Of a DNA stretch of 64,000 nucleotides, positions 51,513 through 58,868 are shown one piece after another. Location: the NCBI GenBank assembly GCA_020633895.1, contig JACKCT010000008.1, positions 62,001-126,000 on the forward strand, written 5' to 3'. Below the pieces are notes generated by a model. That model did no database searches, had not been told where the DNA came from, and saw only the letters and a program-made list of their open reading frames with translations. Origin of the DNA: Deltaproteobacteria bacterium. GTDB lineage: Bacteria > Lernaellota > Lernaellaia > JACKCT01. The translations under genes were made by a program, and so were the position numbers. Numbering within the stretch: the stretch's first letter is position 1; each line of letters opens with the position of its first letter.

Positions 51513-52181
51513 TTAATTCTCGGAATTTTCGATGGGAGCGAGGTCGTAAAAACGACGAATTTCGACAACGCGACCGAGGATTTGCAATGCCTTGGCGTCC
51601 GGGTGGATGACGTCGAATTCCGGATTCGCCGGATGCAGTTCCGCCCGCTTCCCACGAAATCGCAGCCGCTTGATTGTCGCCTCGCCGTCAACCATGGCAA
51701 CGACGATTTGCCCCGACTCGGCGGTCGGTTGACGACGAACAATCGCCAAATCGCCGGGGAAGATCCCCGCGTCGCGCATACTTTCTCCCCGCACGCGCAA
51801 AGCGAACAACTCCGTTTCTCCGCGCCCACGCGGCCTTTGCGTGAGGTAGCCTTCGGGTTGCTCGATCGCCTCCGTCAAAGCCCCGGCCTGGACATGGCCG
51901 ATGACCGGAATGCGATTGGCGATTCGAGAAGCCGGACCGTCGGGGAGGCGAAAACCCCGAGCAATGCCCGCTTCCTTGAGCAGCCGCCCTTCCGCCACCA
52001 ATTTGTCCAGGTGATACCGCGCCGAATCCGGCGAATGCAGCCCCAAGGCGCGCTGCACCTCGCGCACGGACGGCGCCCGGCCCATAAGAATGCCGTCACG
52101 TACGACTTGATACACCGCCTCTCGACGCATCGAGCGCTTGTCGGACGTTTCTGAATCGGATTTTTTCGTTTTGGTGACCAA
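51513..52181 (-). CDS. lexA: LexA repressor
   Basis: LexA is the SOS repressor, which self-cleaves when RecA filaments form. The winged-helix domain (REAVYQVVRDGILMGRAPSVREVQRALGLHSPDSARYHLDKLVAEGRLLK) is followed by the cleavage site VQAGALTEA (Ala-Gly), the catalytic Ser in LRVRGESMRDAGIFPGD and Lys in GEATIKRLRFRG. The N-terminus is extended by about 17 charged residues relative to E. coli LexA. The start is probably TTG at 52181 behind GGGAGGGAG. A palindrome at 52206-52219, 25 bases upstream, is the likely self-operator. A 162-bp gap separates it from the holin-like gene on the same strand. Confidence 0.92.
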   Translation of the reverse strand: MVTKTKKSDSETSDKRSMRREAVYQVVRDGILMGRAPSVREVQRALGLHSPDSARYHLDKLVAEGRLLKEAGIARGFRLPDGPASRIANRIPVIGHVQAGALTEAIEQPEGYLTQRPRGRGETELFALRVRGESMRDAGIFPGDLAIVRRQPTAESGQIVVAMVDGEATIKRLRFRGKRAELHPANPEFDVIHPDAKALQILGRVVEIRRFYDLAPIENSEN

Positions 52182-52205
52182 TGGCTTCGACTCCCTCCCT
52201 TTATA

Positions 52206-52219
52206 CGTACATGCGTACG
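52206..52219. promoter_or_regulatory. Probable LexA operator
   Basis: CGTAC-ATGC-GTACG is a perfect five-base inverted repeat with a four-base spacer, the spacing of the Gram-positive GAAC-N4-GTTC and the cyanobacterial GTAC-N4-GTWC SOS boxes. TATAAA directly beside it on the minus strand could be the lexA -10. Autoregulation is inferred from position. Confidence 0.6.
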
Positions 52220-52321
52220 ATGTCTTTTGCAACCGTCTATGCCGACCGCATTGCTTCTCGGATTAACTTGATCCGGGGCTGAAGGTTCCATGACGTCTCG
52301 GATGATGGAAAGCCGGGAGAA

Positions 52322-52347
52322 AGCAGAGACAAAAAAGCAGAGACAAA
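52322..52347. repeat. Two copies of AGCAGAGACAAA at 14-bp spacing
   Basis: AGCAGAGACAAA occurs at 52322-52333 and 52336-52347, directly beside the TGTAAA pair. It may be part of a compound regulatory region or a simple tandem duplication. Confidence 0.6.
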
Positions 52348-52349
52348 GA

Positions 52350-52366
52350 TGTAAAGGAAATGTAAA
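52350..52366. promoter_or_regulatory. TGTAAA-N5-TGTAAA direct repeat (PhoB/PhoP-like box)
   Basis: TGTAAA-GGAAA-TGTAAA has an 11-bp pitch, the spacing used by OmpR-family response regulators. Its 17 bases differ from the site at 63852-63868 at only one position. Read on the other strand, TTTACA repeats resemble the B. subtilis PhoP box. The regulated gene could be lexA or the dioxygenase. Confidence 0.5.
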
Positions 52367-52527
52367 TCCGCTTGCCCAATTTGCGGCCGCCGATTATCCG
52401 TTGACGCGAGGGATGAATTTGATGGCCGGACCTCGGCGTTCGGCGATGGAGTTATTGAATGCGTCGATTCGATGGGAATGGGACCGACCGTGGCGAAATC
52501 CTCCCGGACGGCTCCCGCGAGAATAAT

Positions 52528-53415
52528 ATGGAGAATGAGACGGCATCGGAAAGTTCAGCCGCGCACGATCACGATCGCGGTTTGGCGTACGACCTACGCC
52601 TCATGGCCGTAAAATTCATGAAACGACGACGGTTTCTTCATTTGGCGGCGGGGGTGGGCTTCGCTTCGTTGACCGCGTCCCTCGCCTGCGGCGACGACGA
52701 TGACGATGACGACGACGCCACCGGCGCCGCGACCGATGACGACGTTTCCGCGGACGATGACACCGCCGGCGACGACGACTCGGACGGATCCTGCTCGACG
52801 ATTCCGGAGGAAACCGAAGGCCCCTACCCCGGTGACGGCTCCAACGGCCCGAATGCCTTGGAGGAATCGGGCGTGGTGCGCAGCGACATCCGCTCCGGCT
52901 TCGGCGACGCGAGCGGAACGGCGGCGGGCGTTTTGACGACGCTGACGTTGACGCTGGTCGACACCAATAACGATTGCGCCCCGTTGTCGGGCTATGCCGT
53001 CTATCTCTGGCACTGCGACAGCGAGGGGCGATATTCCCTCTACGATCTGCCGTCCCAGAATTACCTGCGTGGCGTGCAGGTCTCGGACGACAACGGCCGA
53101 CTCACGTTCACGACCATCTTTCCGGGCTGTTACGCCGGCCGTTGGCCGCATATGCATTTCGAGATCTATCCCAGCCTCGCCGTGGCCACCTCCGCCGCCA
53201 ACAAAATCGCCACCTCCCAGCTTGCCTTGCCGGAAAGCGCGTGCAACGAGGTCTACGCCGAATCGGATTACGACTCCAGCGCGGCGAATCTGGCGGTGAC
53301 GTCACTGGCGTCGGATACGGTCTTTAACGACGGAGTCGAATCGCAGATGGCGAGTGTTTCCGGAACAGTCGCCGGGGGGTTGACCGCCACGTTGACGGTC
53401 GGCGTCAGCGCCTAG
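52528..53415 (+). CDS. Exported intradiol ring-cleavage dioxygenase-like lipoprotein
   Basis: The N-terminal DHDRGLAYDLRLM block followed by KRRRFLHLAAGVGFASLTASLACG is a Tat-like signal ending in a lipobox, so the protein is probably exported and lipid-anchored. A linker of Asp-rich repeats (about 55-90) precedes an intradiol dioxygenase domain (about 95-295): ETEGPYPGDGSN, LSGYAVYLWHCDSEGRYSLYD, NYLRGVQVSDDNGRLTFTTIFPGCYAGRWPHMHFEIY. The Tyr and the His-x-His of the last block are the usual iron ligands. The family cleaves catechols or hydroxyquinol. The ATG at 52528 is chosen because the DHDRGL block recurs in exported members. No aromatic pathway genes adjoin. Confidence 0.8.
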   Translation: MENETASESSAAHDHDRGLAYDLRLMAVKFMKRRRFLHLAAGVGFASLTASLACGDDDDDDDDATGAATDDDVSADDDTAGDDDSDGSCSTIPEETEGPYPGDGSNGPNALEESGVVRSDIRSGFGDASGTAAGVLTTLTLTLVDTNNDCAPLSGYAVYLWHCDSEGRYSLYDLPSQNYLRGVQVSDDNGRLTFTTIFPGCYAGRWPHMHFEIYPSLAVATSAANKIATSQLALPESACNEVYAESDYDSSAANLAVTSLASDTVFNDGVESQMASVSGTVAGGLTATLTVGVSA

Positions 53416-53424
53416 CGCAATCCG

Positions 53425-56145
53425 TCAGGAATCGTCCCGGTCCTCCTCCGGCGGCGGAATATCGGCGCTCATCGCCTCCTGCGCCAGCTTGCCCGGCGGG
53501 TATTCCTTGACCCACAGATCGCGCTGGGGGAACGGAATCGTGACACCCTCGTCGCGGAAGCGGTCGTCCACGCGCTTGTTCATCTCGCTGACGATCAGGA
53601 AGCGGTCGCGAACGTTCATCGTCCAAAACAGCAGATCGAAGTTCAGCGACGAGTCGGCGAACTCCTTGAAATACACGACCGGCTCCGGCCGGGAAAGCAC
53701 GTAGCGATGCTCCTTGGCCACTTCGAGCAGGATGCGCTCCACCTTTTTCACGTCCGACCCGTACGCCACCCCGACCGGCAGATGCAGTCGCACGCGATGG
53801 TCCGCGTAGGTCCAGTTCACCACCTGCTCGGAAATGAAATTGCTGTTGGGGATGATGACCGAAATGTTGTCCCGAGTGCGCAGCTTGGTGACGCGCACGC
53901 TGATGTCCTGGACGCGCCCTTCCAAGTCGCCGACCGTCACCCAGTCGCCCTTCTTGATCGGCCGCTCGAACAGGATGATGAAACCGCTGATGAAATTCGT
54001 CGCGATTTTCTGCAAGCCGAAACCGATGCCGATACCGACGATACCGAGCAGGACCGCGAAGGTCTCCAGGCCGATGCCGATGAATTCCAAACCGATGGAC
54101 AGGCCGATAAAAAGCACCAGGTACCGAACGACCGAGGAGATCGCGTGGCGTACGCCTTCGTCCCATTCGAAAAAACTGAAGACCTGGCGCTGTAAGAACG
54201 CCTTGATGAGACGGCCGACGATGCCGATGACCATGATGACGCTGGTGAGCTTGAGGATGGCGATGGGCGTGACCGGGGTTTTGCCGAAGACGAATAATGT
54301 CTCGTCCTTGAGGCGCACCAGGCGGTCCCAACCCAGGTCGTAGTCCCACAGATACTGCCCCGCCAGCCAGGCGGCGAAAGAGAAAATCAGAAACAGGCAG
54401 ATGATGTAAAACAGGAACGTCAGCGTGCGCAGGATGCCCTGGGCCGTGGCCATGAAACCCATCTGTTCGTCGATCGCCAGTTCCTTGCCCTTGGATTGGG
54501 GGCGCGCGAACTTGGCGAGAAAGAGCATGCCTCGGCTCACGCCGTAGCTGACGAAACCGGCCACGAACACCAGCAGAATCGACGCCAGCGTTCGCAGCAG
54601 ATACCAGCCGATGCCCCGAGATTCGCGCTGCGTCTCGTCCAGGTGGTAACGTACGATCGTCGCCAGGCGCTGCTCCAACTCGAGCAGGTTTTTCTGCTTG
54701 GCGTAGTAGCCGATCATCCGGTTCAGGTAGTCCTGAGCCTGATCCTGCAGACGCAGCGCCGAGCCGGTCAGATCCTCCTCGGAAAATTGGCCGAGCTGCT
54801 GCGTGCGGGCTTCGCGACGGCGGGAGATTTCCTCCTGGCGCGCGGCCATGCGATCCGGGGCCAACACCGGCGCGAAGTTGGCGAGGTAATCTTCCTTCGG
54901 CGGTCGTCCGGCCTGCGTTTGGAACAGGGCGAGATAGGACTCGAAACGGAAGCGATTGGCCTCGCGACGCATCTCGTGAAAGGCCAACTGTTCCTGACGC
55001 ATCGCGATGCCCAGGCGCCGGACGCTCTCCGGCGTCAGCTTGGATTCGTCGATCTCGGTCGAATCATCATCCAGGGCCTTGTTGCGCATGCGAAACAGAC
55101 GGCTGCGCACCTTTTCAATGTCGTCCTCGATGCGCGAACGCTGATCCTCGTATTCCTTTTTTTGCTCCTCCAGGTCCGACGACGTGATCCGCACCCGCGC
55201 GACACGATCGAAGAACTCCTTCTCCATCATGTTCGCGTGCTGCTCTTTTTCGATCACCTCGAGCTTGGCGACCCGTTGGCGCGTTTTGGCGACCTCGGCC
55301 TGCCGCTCCCGCCAGACCATCGCCAGCGCCGCCAGCCGATCGCGGGCTTCGTCGTGCTCGGACTGGATTTGGCGAGCGCGCTCGTAGGATTCCACCACCG
55401 ACGGGCGAGCGTCCTCGGACAGGGCCTTGGAAAGATCCGTCGATTCGGCGTTGTCTTCGTCGACCTTGTCGGGAACGAAACTCGTTTCTTCCCGAGTCAG
55501 GGCGCTTTCCTTGGAGCGCGCCAAGGCCAGGTCCATGCGGAAGACAGCGTATTCATCAGCATACTTGATCGCGTCGGCGAGGCTGATTTTCTTTTGCGTG
55601 GCGGGATCGGGGGCTTCCTTGGCGGCTTCGACGCGCATTTTCTGAAAGACGTCGGTGATTTCGTCGGCCAACTCGACGCCGTGGGAGATAAGCTGCATCT
55701 CTTCGGTGCGCAGCGCGGTGAGTTGGCGATAGCGGTCGGCCAGCTCGTTGAGCGTCGCGACGAGGCGTTGGAGTTGAGCCGCCAAGGCGGGATGGACGCG
55801 GGAGCCTTGAGCCTTCGCCTTGGCCAGTTCCTTTCGGACCTCGTCCAGGCGTGTGATGGTCTCTTCGCGCTTTTGTCGCCATTCGTCGGCTTTTTCGGCG
55901 GAGGCCGCCAGCTCCTGCTGGCGCGTCAGGAGAGTCTGCTTTTCCCCCGCGACCAAGGCGCCCAAGTCCCCGGTTGTGAGCAGGTTCTCCAACCCGCCGC
56001 CACCGGCCAGATCCAGCAACGACGGCAACTGGGCATGCCCAACGACGGGAAGCGCGACGAACGCCGATATCGCCGCGAAGACGACGAACAACGCCCCTTG
56101 ACGGCGCGCGAAAAGACGTGCTCGACGAAAGGGGTTTGCGTTCAA
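53425..56145 (-). CDS. Large MscS-family mechanosensitive channel with coiled-coil periplasmic domain
   Basis: The 906-residue protein has a signal peptide (about 10-38), then about 450 residues of coiled coil (EKADEWRQKREETITRLDEVRKEL and similar) predicted to be periplasmic. Several membrane helices follow (about 515-740). The C-terminal MscS core contains VLLGIVGIGIGFGLQKIATNFISGFIILFERPIKKGDWVTVGDLEGRVQDISVRVTKLRTRDN and IIPNSNFISEQVVNW. This is the MscK/YjeP-like size class, which releases solutes under osmotic shock. The TTG at 56145 has AGGAG in front; upstream extension overlaps the next gene antiparallel in frame and is not credible. Confidence 0.88.
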   Translation of the reverse strand: MNANPFRRARLFARRQGALFVVFAAISAFVALPVVGHAQLPSLLDLAGGGGLENLLTTGDLGALVAGEKQTLLTRQQELAASAEKADEWRQKREETITRLDEVRKELAKAKAQGSRVHPALAAQLQRLVATLNELADRYRQLTALRTEEMQLISHGVELADEITDVFQKMRVEAAKEAPDPATQKKISLADAIKYADEYAVFRMDLALARSKESALTREETSFVPDKVDEDNAESTDLSKALSEDARPSVVESYERARQIQSEHDEARDRLAALAMVWRERQAEVAKTRQRVAKLEVIEKEQHANMMEKEFFDRVARVRITSSDLEEQKKEYEDQRSRIEDDIEKVRSRLFRMRNKALDDDSTEIDESKLTPESVRRLGIAMRQEQLAFHEMRREANRFRFESYLALFQTQAGRPPKEDYLANFAPVLAPDRMAARQEEISRRREARTQQLGQFSEEDLTGSALRLQDQAQDYLNRMIGYYAKQKNLLELEQRLATIVRYHLDETQRESRGIGWYLLRTLASILLVFVAGFVSYGVSRGMLFLAKFARPQSKGKELAIDEQMGFMATAQGILRTLTFLFYIICLFLIFSFAAWLAGQYLWDYDLGWDRLVRLKDETLFVFGKTPVTPIAILKLTSVIMVIGIVGRLIKAFLQRQVFSFFEWDEGVRHAISSVVRYLVLFIGLSIGLEFIGIGLETFAVLLGIVGIGIGFGLQKIATNFISGFIILFERPIKKGDWVTVGDLEGRVQDISVRVTKLRTRDNISVIIPNSNFISEQVVNWTYADHRVRLHLPVGVAYGSDVKKVERILLEVAKEHRYVLSRPEPVVYFKEFADSSLNFDLLFWTMNVRDRFLIVSEMNKRVDDRFRDEGVTIPFPQRDLWVKEYPPGKLAQEAMSADIPPPEEDRDDS

Positions 56146-56245
56146 CCGTTGGCTCCTGACGGGAAAGACTCGCCAAAACCTAGCAGGCCAAACGGCGGTT
56201 AGGCAAGCAACGCGCCGCCTTCGGCGGCTGGATGGGGACGTTCGA

Positions 56246-56743
56246 CTAGGGTGCGTTACCCGCCTCGGGCGGCGGGTTGCCGTCCTCGGTTTGACACAGG
56301 CCGTCGTCCCCGCAGACCAGACCCGCTTCGCACTCGCCGTCCACGCGGCAGTCCGGAGCGCACAGGCCCGTATCCTCCACGCACACCGCCGTGTCGCCGC
56401 AGGACGAGAGCCGGCAATCGGGCACGCATGCGCCGGTATCGGTCGTGCAGGCATAGCCGTCGCGGCAGTCATCGGTCGTGTCGCAGGCGGCGTGGCACAG
56501 GCCCTCGCCCGCCCCGGCGTCCTGACAGACCGCGTCTCCGGGGCAGGACCCGGCGCAGTATTGCGTGCAGATGCCGCCGGTGAAGCCGGTAAATTCGTCG
56601 TAGCGTTCCTCCTGAATGCACAGCCCGGAGTCACATTCGTCCTTCTCGTCGCAGGGCGCGCCGATGGGGTCGTTGCCGGAACTTTCGTCACAAGCGGTGA
56701 CGGCGACGATCAACAACGCGGCGATGATGAGCAGGCGCGGCAT
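56246..56743 (-). CDS. Cysteine-repeat lipoprotein of unknown function
   Basis: The signal peptide (MPRLLIIAALLIVAVTAC) ends in a lipobox. The mature protein carries about 21 cysteines in EGF-like or dickkopf-like repeats (GAPCDEKDECDSGLCIQ, CTQYCAGSCPGDAVC, CDTTDDCRDGYACTTDTGACVPDC, CGDDGLCQ). Such Cys-rich lipoproteins are plentiful in Myxococcota and relatives. It lies directly downstream of the TPR gene (one base apart), so the two are likely cotranscribed. No function can be assigned. Confidence 0.75.
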   Translation of the reverse strand: MPRLLIIAALLIVAVTACDESSGNDPIGAPCDEKDECDSGLCIQEERYDEFTGFTGGICTQYCAGSCPGDAVCQDAGAGEGLCHAACDTTDDCRDGYACTTDTGACVPDCRLSSCGDTAVCVEDTGLCAPDCRVDGECEAGLVCGDDGLCQTEDGNPPPEAGNAP

Positions 56744-56744
56744 T

Positions 56745-57371
56745 CTAGAGCGACTCCAATCCCGTGCGGGCGCTCAGGTTGTCGGCGCGAATGGTCAGCA
56801 CTTCGTTGAAGGCGGCGCGGGCGTCCTCCTTGCGGCCCATCTTGAGGTAGGTCCATCCCAGGCCGAGGGTCATCTCGTACTCGCTGGGATAGGCCGCGAG
56901 CACGGCTTTGTACTGGCGCTCGGCCTCGGCGTACTTGCCTTGGGCGTAGTAGATGTAGGCCAGGCGGCTACCGGCATAATAATTCGTCGGAGCCTTGGCG
57001 TTGAGGTCCTCGGCGATGGACTGGGCCTTGCTCCAATTCTCCGCGGCCATCAACGGCAACAGCAGCGCCAGGCGCGGTTCGATCGCGCCGGATTTCAGAC
57101 TCGCCGCCTTCTCGTAAAACTTCACCGAATTGTCGTAGCTGCCCTTGAGGTAATAAAGCCACGCGGCCCGATAGTTGGCGATGTACTGGTTGGGCGACAG
57201 GCGCAGGATCTTGAGGACGTCGGCCAACGACTGGTCGATCTGCCCCGCCGTTTCTTTTTCGTAAGACGACGAAAACAAACTCGCGATCTGTTCGTCACCC
57301 GCCGTCGCCAGGCCGCCGCCTGTCAGAAAAGCCGCCAGCACAAAGGCCGCCAGAAATCGATGCGCGTTCAT
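56745..57371 (-). CDS. Exported TPR-repeat protein
   Basis: The 208-residue protein has a signal peptide (about 1-25, ending GGGLATAGDE) and about five TPR units (ANYRAAWLYYLKGSYDNSVKFYEKAASLKSG, SRLAYIYYAQGKYAEAERQYKAVLAAYP, LGLGWTYLKMGRKEDARAAFNEVL). The ATG at 57371 has GGAGG seven bases in front. It follows the YaiO-like gene, whose N-terminal half is also built of TPRs, suggesting the two act together in envelope assembly or export. Confidence 0.82.
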   Translation of the reverse strand: MNAHRFLAAFVLAAFLTGGGLATAGDEQIASLFSSSYEKETAGQIDQSLADVLKILRLSPNQYIANYRAAWLYYLKGSYDNSVKFYEKAASLKSGAIEPRLALLLPLMAAENWSKAQSIAEDLNAKAPTNYYAGSRLAYIYYAQGKYAEAERQYKAVLAAYPSEYEMTLGLGWTYLKMGRKEDARAAFNEVLTIRADNLSARTGLESL

Positions 57372-57434
57372 GATGGATCCTCCAACTTCCGCAAAATCTT
57401 TCTCGTCAAAATCTTCCACGCCCCTCATGGGGCG

Positions 57435-58868
57435 CTAAAAACCAAGGCTCGTTCCCAGGGTCCAGCCGATGACGGTGAAGTCGTGATCGAGTTCGTACTG
57501 CTCGGACCCGTACTTCTGATGGGCGGAGGCGTAGATCCGCCACGCCGGCAGCGGACGCACGCCGACGCCGCCGTCGATCTGCCCGACAAACAGGTCGGCG
57601 CTGGACCACACCGATAATCCGCCCAGGTCGACCGCGTAGCGCTGCTCGCCGGTGAATCCCGCCGCGTAAAAGTCCAGCCAAGGCAGCGCCTGCCAATCCA
57701 CCCGCCCCATCGCGGAGATCACGGTCTCGGCGTCGACGGTGGCGGGTTCCGGCAATTCCACATCCCGCTCGCCGACGGAGATCACACGGGGCCCGGCGGT
57801 TAACGTCAGCCCGGCGATCGGCGAATAATGGCCGAGCAGCGTGCCTTGCAGGACGGTGAAGCCGTCGTAACCCGTCGCCGCCGCTTCCGCGTGGAGGCCC
57901 CAACGGGTGGTGCGATAGCCGCCGCCCAGCACGCCGACCGGCGCGTCGCCCAGGACATCGTCATTGGTAAATACGTAGCCCGCGGACCCGTCCACCGACC
58001 ATTCGCCCCAGGCGTACCATCCGCCGAGAACCGGCACGGTCTGCGTGAAATCGTCTTCCTGGTAGCGCATCGTCGTGTCGGATTGCGCCACGCCGAACCA
58101 CCCGCCGTAGAGACCGGGCTGCGTTACGCTGACGGTACCGGTCAGGGAGATCGTGTCGCTCAGGTTCCACGGATCGGAATAGGTCCACATCCCGCCCCAG
58201 GCCTCGGCGGCGTAAATCGTCTCCTCCGACGGTTCCGGTGGGGACGGATGCAGGCACTCGGTCACGCGCGGGTCGTTCGGCAACACCTTCGCCGCCCGCT
58301 CGCACAACTCGTCGGCCGCGCCGGTTCGCCCCTGCCGCAAACGTACATAGCCCAGGCCCAGCAGCGCCTCACCGTCCTCCGGCTTGGCCTGGAGCGCCGC
58401 CTGGTAGTGCATCGCCGCTTGGGGCAGATCGTCGAGCATCATCGCCGCGTACCCGCCGCGCACGTGGGCCCAATAGTTGCCCTCGTCCCGCGCATTCGCT
58501 TCACCGCCGTACGCCAGCACGAGGCGCCACTGGGCGTGCTCGGCCGCCATTGTCTGCAATCCCAACCATGGGTCGGCGCAGGTCTCGCATTGGCGGGCGG
58601 CGTCGCGATAGTACAGCTCCGCTCGATTGACGTCGCCGCATTGCCGATTCAGCCACGCCCGACGCAGCGAAATCGCATAGCTTTGCGTTCCTGCGGCGAG
58701 GTCGTCGATCACCGCGAGCGCTTCCTCGCAACGCCCCGCCTCTTCCAGGAGCAGCGAGCGTTGAAATTGGGCGTCGGGGGCCATCTCCTGGGCCCGGGCC
58801 AAGGCCAACAGGGCAATGAACAACCAGAACGCAAGGGCCAGCAAAAACGGGAGTTGTCGCGACATCAT
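57435..58868 (-). CDS. YaiO-like outer-membrane beta-barrel protein with TPR domain
   Basis: The 477-residue protein has a signal peptide (about 1-27), a TPR domain (about 30-215; LRRAWLNRQCGDVNRAELYYRDAA, GEALLGLGYVRLRQGRTGAADELCERAAKVLP) and a C-terminal beta-barrel region (about 225-477) of alternating aromatic strands that ends in Phe (WTLGTSLGF), as outer-membrane barrels do. YaiO family proteins have this plan. The ATG at 58868 overlaps the stop of the urea transporter-peptidase gene, so it belongs to that operon and may be its outer-membrane component. Confidence 0.8.
   Translation of the reverse strand: MMSRQLPFLLALAFWLFIALLALARAQEMAPDAQFQRSLLLEEAGRCEEALAVIDDLAAGTQSYAISLRRAWLNRQCGDVNRAELYYRDAARQCETCADPWLGLQTMAAEHAQWRLVLAYGGEANARDEGNYWAHVRGGYAAMMLDDLPQAAMHYQAALQAKPEDGEALLGLGYVRLRQGRTGAADELCERAAKVLPNDPRVTECLHPSPPEPSEETIYAAEAWGGMWTYSDPWNLSDTISLTGTVSVTQPGLYGGWFGVAQSDTTMRYQEDDFTQTVPVLGGWYAWGEWSVDGSAGYVFTNDDVLGDAPVGVLGGGYRTTRWGLHAEAAATGYDGFTVLQGTLLGHYSPIAGLTLTAGPRVISVGERDVELPEPATVDAETVISAMGRVDWQALPWLDFYAAGFTGEQRYAVDLGGLSVWSSADLFVGQIDGGVGVRPLPAWRIYASAHQKYGSEQYELDHDFTVIGWTLGTSLGF

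Larger units (their letters stand above)
52182..52527. other. Divergent region between lexA and the dioxygenase gene
   Basis: This 346-bp region is more AT-rich than its surroundings. It contains the LexA-type palindrome near lexA, a 14-bp-period direct repeat and a TGTAAA-N5-TGTAAA site in the middle. The 160 bp nearest the dioxygenase gene hold no convincing promoter or small gene. Confidence 0.6.

Noticed and set aside
53425-56691. Longer reading of the MscS-type protein starting at 56691
   Set aside because: The extension overlaps the Cys-rich lipoprotein gene in another frame and would bury the signal peptide that follows the TTG at 56145.
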